Shown: positions 9,075 through 16,630 of the stretch, piece by piece
Position numbering within the stretch: position 1 is the first letter of the stretch
Layout of the letters: every line of letters starts with the position of its first letter
Assembly: GCF_014196615.1 (NCBI RefSeq)
Contig: NZ_JACIDY010000013.1
Location: forward strand, 1 to 34,169
Length of the DNA stretch: 34,169 nucleotides
Direction: 5' to 3'
Source: Novosphingobium fluoreni
GTDB lineage: Bacteria > Pseudomonadota > Alphaproteobacteria > Sphingomonadales > Sphingomonadaceae
The notes under the pieces: generated by a model
Told to the model about the DNA's origin: nothing
Database searches by the model: none
What the model saw: the letters and a program-made list of their open reading frames with translations, nothing else
Position numbers and translations under genes: made by a program

Positions 9075-9083
9075 TTTTCCACG
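9075..9083 (+). promoter_or_regulatory. Possible DnaA box
   Basis: TTTTCCACG differs at one position from the relaxed DnaA box TTWTNCACA. It lies between the repA promoter and the iteron array, where host DnaA sites are often found in Rep_3 origins. A single imperfect nonamer is weak evidence. Confidence 0.3.
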
Positions 9084-9207
9084 CGAATCTGAGATTTGCC
9101 GCGAGTCGCTGCTTCTTACCCATGACCTACCCAAAACCGCCTGGCTTTGGGGAGAGACTGTCAAAATACCCGCGCAAATCGGCGAATCGGATGACATTCC
9201 GGTAACA

Positions 9208-9308
9208 CCCCCAACCGGTCAGGATTGCCCCGATGGGACAGGAAAGAGCCCCCAAGTGGTCAGTCTTCGGCCCCCATCGGGACAGGCCATACCCCCCACG
9301 CGGTCAGG
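9208..9308 (+). repeat. Iteron array of the plasmid replication origin
   Basis: Five direct repeats of a 16-bp motif, CCCCCAAcyGGTCAGG-like, start at 9208, 9227, 9249, 9271 and 9293. The last four are spaced exactly 22 bp, two helical turns, while the first step is 19 bp. Copies alternate between GGTCAG(G/T) and GGACAGG endings: 9208, 9249 and 9293 are of the first type, 9227 and 9271 of the second. The array is upstream of and divergent from nothing but repA, so it is the likely oriV binding site for RepA. The AT-rich segment just beyond it fits an unwinding element. Confidence 0.85.
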
Positions 9309-9329
9309 TGAACTGACGTATCCTACTGC

Positions 9330-9344
9330 TATATATAGTTTTTT
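9330..9344. other. AT-rich tract beside iterons, possible DNA unwinding element
   Basis: TATATATAGTTTTTT lies about 20 bp beyond the last iteron, in a GC-rich context, on the side away from repA. Origins of this type commonly melt at an AT-rich stretch next to the iterons. The remainder up to 9502 contains an inverted repeat CCGCTG-cgag-CAGCGG (9382-9397) and no gene. Confidence 0.45.
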
Positions 9345-9502
9345 CGACGCTGAATCCGAATCCATTAGAATCATGAATCCCCCGCTGCGAGCAGCGGCCT
9401 GATATAGATCGATTACAGAAGAAAAACGATTGGCGCCCGCGCCAGATCATCGATCGTCGCTCAGCTTCTTGACTCGCTTGGAAGGCCGCTTCAACTCGGA
9501 TC

Positions 9503-12500
9503 ATGGCTAGCCGAACCCCCACCACGATCGCACTCCCTTCTGATCTCGAGATTTTTGTCGAGACCAGTGTCGCCGCCGGCTATTATCCCGATGCCGATCA
9601 TATGATAAGAGCAGGGCTTACTGCTTTGAAAAGAGAGCGTGGCCAACCTGATGCTTCTGTTGTCGCCCAATGGCCAATCGCGGGCGGCGAGTGTGGTGAT
9701 CTGATCCGCAATCACGACTGGAGCAAAACGAGGCTCGGCGCGCCACACCAATGGTTACCAGAGTTGCGGACCACGATTTCAAACCTCGTCAACTCGCCGG
9801 TCGCCAAAGTTCTCATGTGGGGTGACGACCACGTCATGTTTTACAACGACGCATACCGCGAGATCGCGGGCGATCGTCATCCCGCAGCTCTTGGCACGCC
9901 GGTGGCTGAGGCGTTTCCGGAAGTATGGGAGTTCAACAGGCCGGTCCTGGAAAATACGCTAGCGGGTGCGACGCTGTCGTATGCCGACCAACCGATCACG
10001 TTCCATCGTCCGACCGGGCCCGAAACGATGATGCTGGGCCTCTATTATACGCCTGTCTACAACGGTGATGGTAAGCCTGCCGGAGTGCTGTGTACCATCA
10101 TCGACAACAGCGCGCGGATCGCGGCGGAACGCAGTCTGGCCGCCAGCGAGGCGGAGCTTCGGCGGATTACCGACGCGGTCCCGATGCTGGTGGCTTATGC
10201 CGACCGTGATCACGTCTACCGCTTCGCCAACGCCAACTATCAGACGTGGTTCGGCATCGCACCAGAGGCCATGATTGGGCGGCACATCCGTGAGATCATG
10301 GGCGAGGACTTTTATCACTCCCGGCAGAGCGACCTGGACGCCGCGTTGATGGGACGCACAGTTATCGGCGAAACGATCGTGCCACATCGTGATCTAGGAC
10401 CGCGACCGCTGGAGTTTCGATACGTGCCACATGTTGATGCCTCGGGCCAAGTGCTGGGCGTATATATCCTCGGGATCGACATCGCTGAGCGTTCGACGCG
10501 CGAGGAGGAAGTCCGCGTCAGCAACGCACGCTTCCGTACCGCAATGGACGCGGTACACGGCGTGTTATGGACGAACAGCGCGGATGGCCGCATGGTCGGG
10601 GAACAGCCTGGCTGGTCGGCGCTGACAGGGCAGGGGCGCGCCGAATATGAAGGCTATGGCTGGTCCTCTGCCGTCCATCCCGATGACGCGGCGGCTACCG
10701 TGATCGCCTGGAACAAAGCCGTCACAACGCGCACCATGTTCGTCCATGAGCACCGCGTGCGTCGTCACGATGGTGAATGGCGCACCTTCGCGATCCGCGG
10801 CCTGCCGATCCTGAATGACGCGGGCGAGATTACCGAATGGGTGGGCGTCCATACCGACATCACCGAGCAACGGATGGCTGAAGCGGCACTGCGTGAGCAT
10901 GCCGCCAGCCTGGCTCGGCAAGTCCGGCATCGCGAACGGGCCGAGGACCAATTGCGCCAATTGAACGAAACCTTGGAAAGCCGCGTGATAGACGAGATCG
11001 CGGAACGCCGCCATGCTGAGGCGAAGCTGGCCCAGTCCCAGAAGATGGAAACCGTGGGCAAACTGACCGGCGGCGTGGCGCACGATTTCAACAATCTTCT
11101 GCAAGTGATCGGCGGCAATCTCCAACTCCTTTCCAAGGATATTGCAGGTAATCCGCGAGCCGAAACGCGGGTCAGCAACGCCATGGCCGGTGTCTCGCGG
11201 GGGGCGAAGCTGGCGGCCCAACTTCTCGCGTTCGGACGCCGTCAAGCCTTGGAGCCCAAGGTCGTCAACGTCACCCGGTTCGTGCAAGGCATGGACGACA
11301 TGCTGCGCCGCGCCATCGGCGAAGGGATCGAAGTGGAAACGATCTTTTCGGGTGGACTGTGGAATACGTTCATCGATCCGGTGCAGATCGAGAACGCGCT
11401 GCTCAACCTGGCGATCAACGCGCGTGACGCCATGGATGGCCAGGGCAAGCTGACGATCGAACTCGCCAATGCGCATCTGGATGACGATTATGCGCGCGCC
11501 CACGATGAGGTGAAGGCCGGGCAATACGTGATGCTGGCCGTGAGCGATACAGGCTCTGGCATGTCGGCCGATATCATCGCCAAAGTGTTCGAGCCGTTCT
11601 TTTCGACCAAGGCCGAAGGGAAGGGGTCGGGCCTAGGGTTGTCCATGGTCTACGGCTTCGTCAAGCAATCGGGCGGGCACGTGAAGATCTATTCGGAAGA
11701 AGGGGAGGGCACCACCATTCGCCTCTACCTGCCGCGCGCGACCGAGGCGGAAGATATCGAAGTGGCCACATATTCTGGACCGATCGAGGGCGGCACGGAG
11801 ACGGTGCTCGTGGTGGAGGACGACGAGGACGTGCGCGCCACCGTGGTCGAAACATTGTCGGAGTTGGGTTATCGCGTGCTCAAGGCACCCGAGGCGACAA
11901 GCGCCTTGGCGGTGATCGAGAGTGGCATCCCCATCGACATCCTCTTCACCGATGTCGTCATGCCAGGCCCGCTAAAAAGCCCGGAGCTCGCTCGCAAGGC
12001 TCGCGAACGGCTGCCCAACCTGGCCGTGCTGTTCACCAGCGGCTATACCGAGAATTCGATCGTCCATGGCGGAAAGCTGGATAAGGGCGTCGAGCTTCTG
12101 TCCAAACCCTACACGCGCGACGCTCTGGCGCGAAAGTTTCGCCATGTGTTGGCGAACGAGCTTCAACGCCAACAGGGCCAGGGCGCAGTACCGTCAGTGG
12201 CACAGATCCCTGCCGCAACGCCGGTCACCCCGCCCGTTTCAGTCATGTCCCGCACGGCCTTGCTGGTGGAGGACGATGCGCTGATCCGCGTTAACACCAG
12301 TGAGATGCTGCAAGAATCCGGCTTTATCGTGGTAGAGGCCGCAAGCGCGGAAGAGGCGCTGGCGGCGTTGCAGACAGCGCCCGTGGATGTGCTGGTGACT
12401 GACCTCAATCTCCCGGGCGCATCGGGCCAGGATCTGGCCGTGACGGCCCGCGCGCTACGGCCAGAAACGCTGATCGTATTCGCAACTGGTGATCCCGGCG

Positions 12501-12628
12501 CGGTGGCGGGTGACACGGACTGCGTCGTTCTGCCCAAGCCGTACGATGCCGATGCCTTGGCTGCGGCCATTCGCGCTCGCTTGGTCAGGCCCGAACAGAC
12601 GGTGATGTCCGAAGCGTCCGAGACGTGA
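9503..12628 (+). CDS. Hybrid sensor histidine kinase with N-terminal RHH (ParD-like) segment and two receiver domains
   Basis: A 1041-aa cytosolic hybrid kinase with no clear membrane segment. Residues about 7-45 (TIALPSDLEIFVETSVAAG ... MIRAGLTALKRERG) look like a ParD/CopG ribbon-helix-helix antitoxin domain, an unusual kinase N-terminus. Next comes a PAS-like domain opening with IRNHDWSKTRLGAP, then two more PAS domains (about 210-330 and 335-460) and a short coiled coil. The kinase core has the H-box GGVAHDFNNLLQ (His527), N-box LNLAINARDAMD, DTGSGM and the GKGSGLGLS ATP lid. Two receivers follow, with phospho-acceptors Asp817 (FTDVVMPG) and Asp967 (VTDLNLPG), each ending in a KPY motif. 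The ribosome site is weak. It lies between the origin and an AraC-type regulator; no separate cognate regulator is adjacent. Confidence 0.88.
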   Translation: MASRTPTTIALPSDLEIFVETSVAAGYYPDADHMIRAGLTALKRERGQPDASVVAQWPIAGGECGDLIRNHDWSKTRLGAPHQWLPELRTTISNLVNSPVAKVLMWGDDHVMFYNDAYREIAGDRHPAALGTPVAEAFPEVWEFNRPVLENTLAGATLSYADQPITFHRPTGPETMMLGLYYTPVYNGDGKPAGVLCTIIDNSARIAAERSLAASEAELRRITDAVPMLVAYADRDHVYRFANANYQTWFGIAPEAMIGRHIREIMGEDFYHSRQSDLDAALMGRTVIGETIVPHRDLGPRPLEFRYVPHVDASGQVLGVYILGIDIAERSTREEEVRVSNARFRTAMDAVHGVLWTNSADGRMVGEQPGWSALTGQGRAEYEGYGWSSAVHPDDAAATVIAWNKAVTTRTMFVHEHRVRRHDGEWRTFAIRGLPILNDAGEITEWVGVHTDITEQRMAEAALREHAASLARQVRHRERAEDQLRQLNETLESRVIDEIAERRHAEAKLAQSQKMETVGKLTGGVAHDFNNLLQVIGGNLQLLSKDIAGNPRAETRVSNAMAGVSRGAKLAAQLLAFGRRQALEPKVVNVTRFVQGMDDMLRRAIGEGIEVETIFSGGLWNTFIDPVQIENALLNLAINARDAMDGQGKLTIELANAHLDDDYARAHDEVKAGQYVMLAVSDTGSGMSADIIAKVFEPFFSTKAEGKGSGLGLSMVYGFVKQSGGHVKIYSEEGEGTTIRLYLPRATEAEDIEVATYSGPIEGGTETVLVVEDDEDVRATVVETLSELGYRVLKAPEATSALAVIESGIPIDILFTDVVMPGPLKSPELARKARERLPNLAVLFTSGYTENSIVHGGKLDKGVELLSKPYTRDALARKFRHVLANELQRQQGQGAVPSVAQIPAATPVTPPVSVMSRTALLVEDDALIRVNTSEMLQESGFIVVEAASAEEALAALQTAPVDVLVTDLNLPGASGQDLAVTARALRPETLIVFATGDPGAVAGDTDCVVLPKPYDADALAAAIRARLVRPEQTVMSEASET

Positions 12629-12667
12629 TGGTAGCGATTGTCGCTGTCGATTGATCGAGGCGGCGGA

Positions 12668-12685
12668 CGCCGCAGATCAGCGGCG
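12668..12685. terminator. Weak hairpin between convergent genes
   Basis: CGCCGC-agatca-GCGGCG forms a 6-bp GC stem in the 99-bp gap between the convergent kinase and AraC-type genes. No U-tract follows on either strand, so intrinsic termination is doubtful. Confidence 0.25.
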
Positions 12686-12727
12686 GTTATCAGCTCGGAC
12701 GTAGGGCTTCAGGCCGTTGATAAGGGA

Positions 12728-13702
12728 TCAAAGCCCCTTTTCGGTCTGAACGTTGGCGCGCCATTCGCGCGCCGACTGGCCGGTTGCTTTCTTGAACATC
12801 ATTCGAAAAAGCCGTGAGTCAGAATAGCCGACATTAATGGCGATATCGTCGATCTTGCGATTGGTGCGCTCCAGCATCGTCTTGGCGGAGAACAGGCGCA
12901 GGTCCTGAACGTAGGCCTTGGGTGATACATGAAAGGCTTTTCGAAATTGCCGCGTGAACGCAGACGGACTGATCGATAATCGTTCGGCCACCATCTGGAT
13001 CGCCATGTTGGACGCAAACGTCTGTTCGAGCAGCAATTTGGCGCGCTCCATTTGCGGCGTCGCGCTTTCGTGCTGTTCGTCTTCAGGCAATCCGTAGAGA
13101 GCGGAAAGATACCGCCCGATCCCGTGAGTCAATGCACGTTGCAACCCTCGCATCACGGCTGCCGCATCGTGCGCCGCGCCTGGAGACAGGATGATATCGC
13201 CGCGATCAGCCAGATCTGTCGGCTGGGACAATCGCAAACGAGGATCGATCTTGCGCGCCTTGATCTGCAGGGGCACCGAAAGGGGCAGCGCCATGTCTTG
13301 CGTAAGGCCCGATCCCGCCAATAGCAGCATTGCCGCGCCGCTGGCCGCGATCGTGGCGCCAAGCGCGTGCTGCTTTCGCAGCCAGGGATGAAGCGTCGCG
13401 GCCTGGCTCATCCCTGCAGTGAACTGATGGTCATTTTCTGCCAGAAACGCGGGAAGCCATATGAAGCTGTAAGCCCGCTCATCTGTCACAGCGCCATCGA
13501 CGCTGAACAATGTCCGGTCAGCCAGGCGCACTGGCCTTCCATCCACGGAGAGCGTGAAGAATTCTGAGTCCATTCCCTGCTTGTCGGTGGCGGCGAAGGT
13601 TTGGCGAACCTGCTCTTGAAGACAGATCCTGCCATCCTGCCACACGCCGACCCCTGCAAGGGAAGCGCCTGGCAGCACGAGAAGGGCGAGTTTGTTGGCC
13701 AT
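12728..13702 (-). CDS. GlxA-type AraC-family transcriptional regulator (DJ-1/PfpI domain plus HTH)
   Basis: A 324-aa regulator. The N-terminal two-thirds is a DJ-1/PfpI-like (glutamine-amidotransferase fold) sensing domain: LALLVLPGASLAGVGVW, FIWLPAF, a degenerate nucleophile elbow TIAASGAAMLLLAGSG in which the usual Cys is Ser, and GDIILSPGAAHDAAAVM. The C-terminal AraC HTH pair begins at about residue 225. It contains MVAERLSISPSAFTRQFRKAF and the second helix-turn-helix KIDDIAINVGYSDSRLFRMMFKKATGQSA. It is divergent from the SDR at 13890, with a pair of 21-bp-spaced direct repeats just upstream of its own start. It is the only dedicated DNA-binding regulator next to the catabolic genes and probably controls them; the inducer is unknown. 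Confidence 0.85.
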   Translation of the reverse strand: MANKLALLVLPGASLAGVGVWQDGRICLQEQVRQTFAATDKQGMDSEFFTLSVDGRPVRLADRTLFSVDGAVTDERAYSFIWLPAFLAENDHQFTAGMSQAATLHPWLRKQHALGATIAASGAAMLLLAGSGLTQDMALPLSVPLQIKARKIDPRLRLSQPTDLADRGDIILSPGAAHDAAAVMRGLQRALTHGIGRYLSALYGLPEDEQHESATPQMERAKLLLEQTFASNMAIQMVAERLSISPSAFTRQFRKAFHVSPKAYVQDLRLFSAKTMLERTNRKIDDIAINVGYSDSRLFRMMFKKATGQSAREWRANVQTEKGL

Positions 13703-13707
13703 ACTGT

Positions 13708-13735
13708 TTTATCCGGTGTCTGCCCGGATTTATCC
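13708..13735 (-). promoter_or_regulatory. 21-bp-spaced direct repeats, possible AraC-type operator
   Basis: GGATAAA occurs twice on the minus strand (complements of 13708-13714 and 13729-13735), start-to-start 21 bp, directly upstream of the AraC-type gene in the divergent region facing the SDR. Two half-sites two helical turns apart is the classical AraC-family arrangement. A heptamer pair can also arise by chance. Confidence 0.35.
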
Positions 13736-13889
13736 TGCCCACGGCAGGCGCTCAAGGCCTAAGGTCAACGTCCGGAACGGTCAGCATGCAGGACCTGCCG
13801 GTTATAGAGGAGAGGGATTTGAGCATAACCGTTGTCACCGGTGCGAGTCACGATGCGGATGATATTGTTCGCTTTGTCGAGGGTGTGAA

Positions 13890-14759
13890 TTGCATGCCGA
13901 TGGCGTCAAAGTTGGTAGCTCACCAATGATCCCGGCCGCGCATCCCGGCGCGGCGGGAACGAACCTGACCGGCCGCGTGGCGATAGTCACTGGCGGCGGC
14001 TCCGCGGAAGGGGGCATCGGGCGCTCGATCGCCTTGACCCTGGCAAGTGCCGGGGCGGCGATAGCAGTGGTCGATCTCGATATATCCCGCGCAGGAGAGG
14101 TCCGGGCCGTGATCGAGGCGGCTGGGGGCAGGGCGGTCGCCATCGCTGGCGACGTCGCCGATGCTGAGCGTTGCGCGGCAATGGTCGGTGAAGCGACGGT
14201 GGCGCTGGGGCGGCTGGACATCCTGGTCAACAATGTTGGCTTGAGCGCAACGGCCACCTCGCTAACCGATCTGGATGTGGCTGCGCTGAGCCGCGTGTTC
14301 GCCATCAACTTTCAAAGTGCCGTGGCCATGACAGCCGCCGCTCTCCCGCACTTCACGGCAGCAGGGAAGGGGGCCATCGTCAACATCGCCTCGATCGCGG
14401 GGATGCAGGCTTATGGCAATATCGCTTACGGCCCCTCGAAAGCCGCGCTGATCACCTTCACGCGCGAAACCGCCGTCATGCATGGGCGCGATGGCGTGCG
14501 TGCCAACGTGATCGCGCCCGGGCATATCCAGACCCCGCATATCGCGGGCATGATGGATGCCGACATGCGTCGGGCCCGCAAGGACATTGGGCCACTGGGC
14601 GTGGAGGGCGATGCCTGGGACATCGCGCAAGCGGTGCTGTTCCTCGCCAGCGATGCCGCCCGTTTCGTGACAGGGGTGCTGCTGCCGGTGGACGGTGGCG
14701 TCAGCATGGTGGGGCCGATGACGGCGCATGATCTGATCGAGCGCGGTAATCCGGCTTGA
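13890..14759 (+). CDS. Short-chain dehydrogenase/reductase (SDR)
   Basis: A classical SDR of 289 aa, or 277 aa from the alternative ATG at 13926. It shows the nucleotide-binding TGGGSAEGGIG, the acidic VVDLDIS after beta-2 that hints at NAD(H) preference, NNVG, and the catalytic Ser in NIASIAGM with the AYGPSK Tyr/Lys pair. The C-terminal PGHIQTPHI and VDGGVSMVG segments complete the fold. It likely oxidises an alcohol or reduces a ketone in the catabolic pathway. It is divergent from the GlxA/AraC regulator across a 187-bp gap and is convergent with the DDN-like gene, so it may be the regulator's nearest target. The substrate is unknown. Confidence 0.85.
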   Translation: MHADGVKVGSSPMIPAAHPGAAGTNLTGRVAIVTGGGSAEGGIGRSIALTLASAGAAIAVVDLDISRAGEVRAVIEAAGGRAVAIAGDVADAERCAAMVGEATVALGRLDILVNNVGLSATATSLTDLDVAALSRVFAINFQSAVAMTAAALPHFTAAGKGAIVNIASIAGMQAYGNIAYGPSKAALITFTRETAVMHGRDGVRANVIAPGHIQTPHIAGMMDADMRRARKDIGPLGVEGDAWDIAQAVLFLASDAARFVTGVLLPVDGGVSMVGPMTAHDLIERGNPA

Positions 14760-14828
14760 GGGGCGTTACTCGTCAATAGCCGGACACCGACCTGCCCTGC
14801 GAGACGAAGGCGCCCGGGGGGGCTGGCG

Positions 14829-15317
14829 TCACTCCCTGAAAACGGGAATTTCCTCCATCGGGTTGAGCAGCACGATGGGAATGTCGCGTTTTGAAACCCG
14901 GCGATATTGGGCAAACAGCGGGTTGCCCTTTATCACCCACGTCCAGGCTTCTTCCTTTTCACCGCCGGTCGGCTCTCGCCAAGTGGCGGCAAAGGCTTGC
15001 GTCGCGATTTGAAATGCGACCGGGCCACCTGCCTGGATATTAAGATACCACTGCGGATGATCGTCCGCACCGCCCTTGGACGCGACTATCGCGATTTCAG
15101 GGCCGAACTGCGTGTACCCCAGACCATTGATCATCGTCTTGCCTGATTTTCGCCCGACGTTGCGCAGCAGCAGCATCGGCTCATAGCGATAGCCACCCAA
15201 AAAACTCATATCCATGATGTGGCCGCGTGCGCCGCCGGAGGAAAGATAGCTCTCACGGTGGTCCGTGACCCATTGTGTCATGCGCACGGTCGTATCGTCG
15301 TCGTAGGTCGATGGCAT
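14829..15317 (-). CDS. Deazaflavin (F420)-dependent oxidoreductase, DDN/nitroreductase-like family
   Basis: A 162-aa protein of the FDOR/DDN split-barrel family; Mycobacterium Ddn is the model, binding coenzyme F420 and passing hydride to quinones, enones or nitroimidazoles. Conserved features are LLLRNVGRKSGK (about 49-60), the phosphate-binding VASKGGADDHPQWYLN (about 78-93) and a C-terminal IPIVLL. The frame is open to 15467, but family length and homology start at the ATG at 15317, which has purine-rich sequence upstream. It is divergent from the PhyH-like gene across 212 bp. With a full F420 synthesis and reduction operon 6 kb away, it is the most likely F420 user here and may reduce an activated C=C bond. 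The substrate is not predictable, and some family members bind other flavins or heme. Confidence 0.82.
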   Translation of the reverse strand: MPSTYDDDTTVRMTQWVTDHRESYLSSGGARGHIMDMSFLGGYRYEPMLLLRNVGRKSGKTMINGLGYTQFGPEIAIVASKGGADDHPQWYLNIQAGGPVAFQIATQAFAATWREPTGGEKEEAWTWVIKGNPLFAQYRRVSKRDIPIVLLNPMEEIPVFRE

Positions 15318-15529
15318 CGTGCCTGGCCCCTGCTGATGAGTCGCCGCAAATGGTATCAGGTTTTGCGGCACGGCCCATCCGGTCATCGCGCGGCATCGCC
15401 AACCTCTGCAAATATAATCCGGTTTTTGTTCGAACGTAGCCGGTATCAATCTGTCGAACGGGGGCACAATGGCTATCGTAACGCACGAACCATGTGCGTC
15501 TTCAGATTTCGGGATGAGGATAAAAGATC

Positions 15530-16546
15530 ATGGCCACGCTGGCTCCGGAACGTATCACGTCCACTTCCGCCGATACGCCGGCGATGCCGCAGTTCAATGT
15601 GTCGAACCATCTGCTGGGTGATCGCGCGGCGTTGGATGCGGCCTGGGATCGCGATGGATACTGGTTCTTCCGCGATGTTCTGGACAAGGATGCGATCGGA
15701 CGGGTGCGGGCGGTATTCCTTAAAGTGCTGAATGACCTCGGCGTGGTCGAGCCGGGCCGATCCGACGTGGCGATCTATAACGGCGCGCCGCTTGACGATT
15801 ACCCCATCCGCATGGGCGCCGATCCGGATCTCGACCCGCTGCTTGCCCGCTATCCGGCAGATGATTTCATCGCAAATCCCAAGATCAGGGCGTTCTTCGA
15901 AGAGTTGCTGGGTGACGAAGTGGTATGGGTGCCAAACACCGAATTCCACGCCGTGCCCCCGGGCGGATCGGATCAGCCAAACCGCTTCAACTTCGTTCAC
16001 GCCGATGGCGCGAACAACAAGGGTCTGGCGCTGCGCGTATGCTGGATTCCGATTGCTCCGATCGACGAGGCGACCGGGGGGCTCGCCGTCACCGAGGGTC
16101 TGCACAAGCCGCGCCTGGGTGACTTTCGCCGCCCCCCGCGTGGCATCAACTTGAACGACGTGCCATCCGAAAGCTGGCGTCGCGCCGAGTACGAACCTGG
16201 CGATCTACTGATGTTCAGCTTGGAATCACCGCATAGCGGCCTGGCCAATCGTTCGGACCGATACTTCCGTTTGTCGATGGATATTCGGTGCACGCGCAAG
16301 TCTGATGGCGTGCCTGTATTGGGCACTCTGCTCGCTGCTGACGCCAACGCGATCGAGATCGAGGATGAGCAGGGCGAGCGGCATGTGTTTCGTATCGACG
16401 AACTGACTTTTTTCCGGATTTATCGTGGACGAGATACCGGCATGCCGGTGCCGCTGGATGAGATTGCGACATTGGCTCCCATCGGAAAACCGGTATTCGT
16501 CGCGCATCAAAACGGTATCGCCACGTTCGTGCGGCCACAGCACTAG
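15530..16546 (+). CDS. Phytanoyl-CoA dioxygenase (PhyH)-family Fe(II)/2-oxoglutarate oxygenase
   Basis: A 338-aa double-stranded beta-helix oxygenase. The iron triad is visible as His157 and Asp159 (FVHADG) with distal His235 (LESPHSGLANRS), and Arg247 in YFRLSMDIR probably binds 2-oxoglutarate. DRDGYWFFRDVLD near residue 40 is the usual PhyH opening. The C-terminal 80 residues extend past the fold. The ATG at 15530 follows a GAGGATA ribosome site. It would hydroxylate a small hydrophobic substrate, not necessarily a CoA ester. The P450 gene begins 84 bp downstream in the same direction, so the two probably act in one pathway and perhaps one transcript. Confidence 0.85.
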   Translation: MATLAPERITSTSADTPAMPQFNVSNHLLGDRAALDAAWDRDGYWFFRDVLDKDAIGRVRAVFLKVLNDLGVVEPGRSDVAIYNGAPLDDYPIRMGADPDLDPLLARYPADDFIANPKIRAFFEELLGDEVVWVPNTEFHAVPPGGSDQPNRFNFVHADGANNKGLALRVCWIPIAPIDEATGGLAVTEGLHKPRLGDFRRPPRGINLNDVPSESWRRAEYEPGDLLMFSLESPHSGLANRSDRYFRLSMDIRCTRKSDGVPVLGTLLAADANAIEIEDEQGERHVFRIDELTFFRIYRGRDTGMPVPLDEIATLAPIGKPVFVAHQNGIATFVRPQH

Positions 16547-16630
16547 GCGGACGCGCGCGTCCGTCAACATTGCGTTTGGAGTGGTGGGCCGTCATATCGT
16601 AGAAAACAAAAATGTTGGAGAGTTGAAGTC

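Noticed and set aside
9382..9397. Hairpin before the kinase as a terminator
   Set aside because: No T-tract follows on either strand and no gene upstream on the plus strand needs termination.
9503..9640. Separate ParD antitoxin gene with a toxin partner
   Set aside because: The RHH segment is in frame with the kinase without a stop, and no ParE/RelE-like toxin gene is adjacent.
10565..11524. 319-aa minus-strand open frame inside the kinase
   Set aside because: It is a high-GC shadow of the kinase coding frame with no domain of its own.
14829..15467. Longer 212-aa version of the DDN-like protein
   Set aside because: The extra 50 N-terminal residues lie in the divergent promoter region and exceed family length; ATG 15317 fits better.
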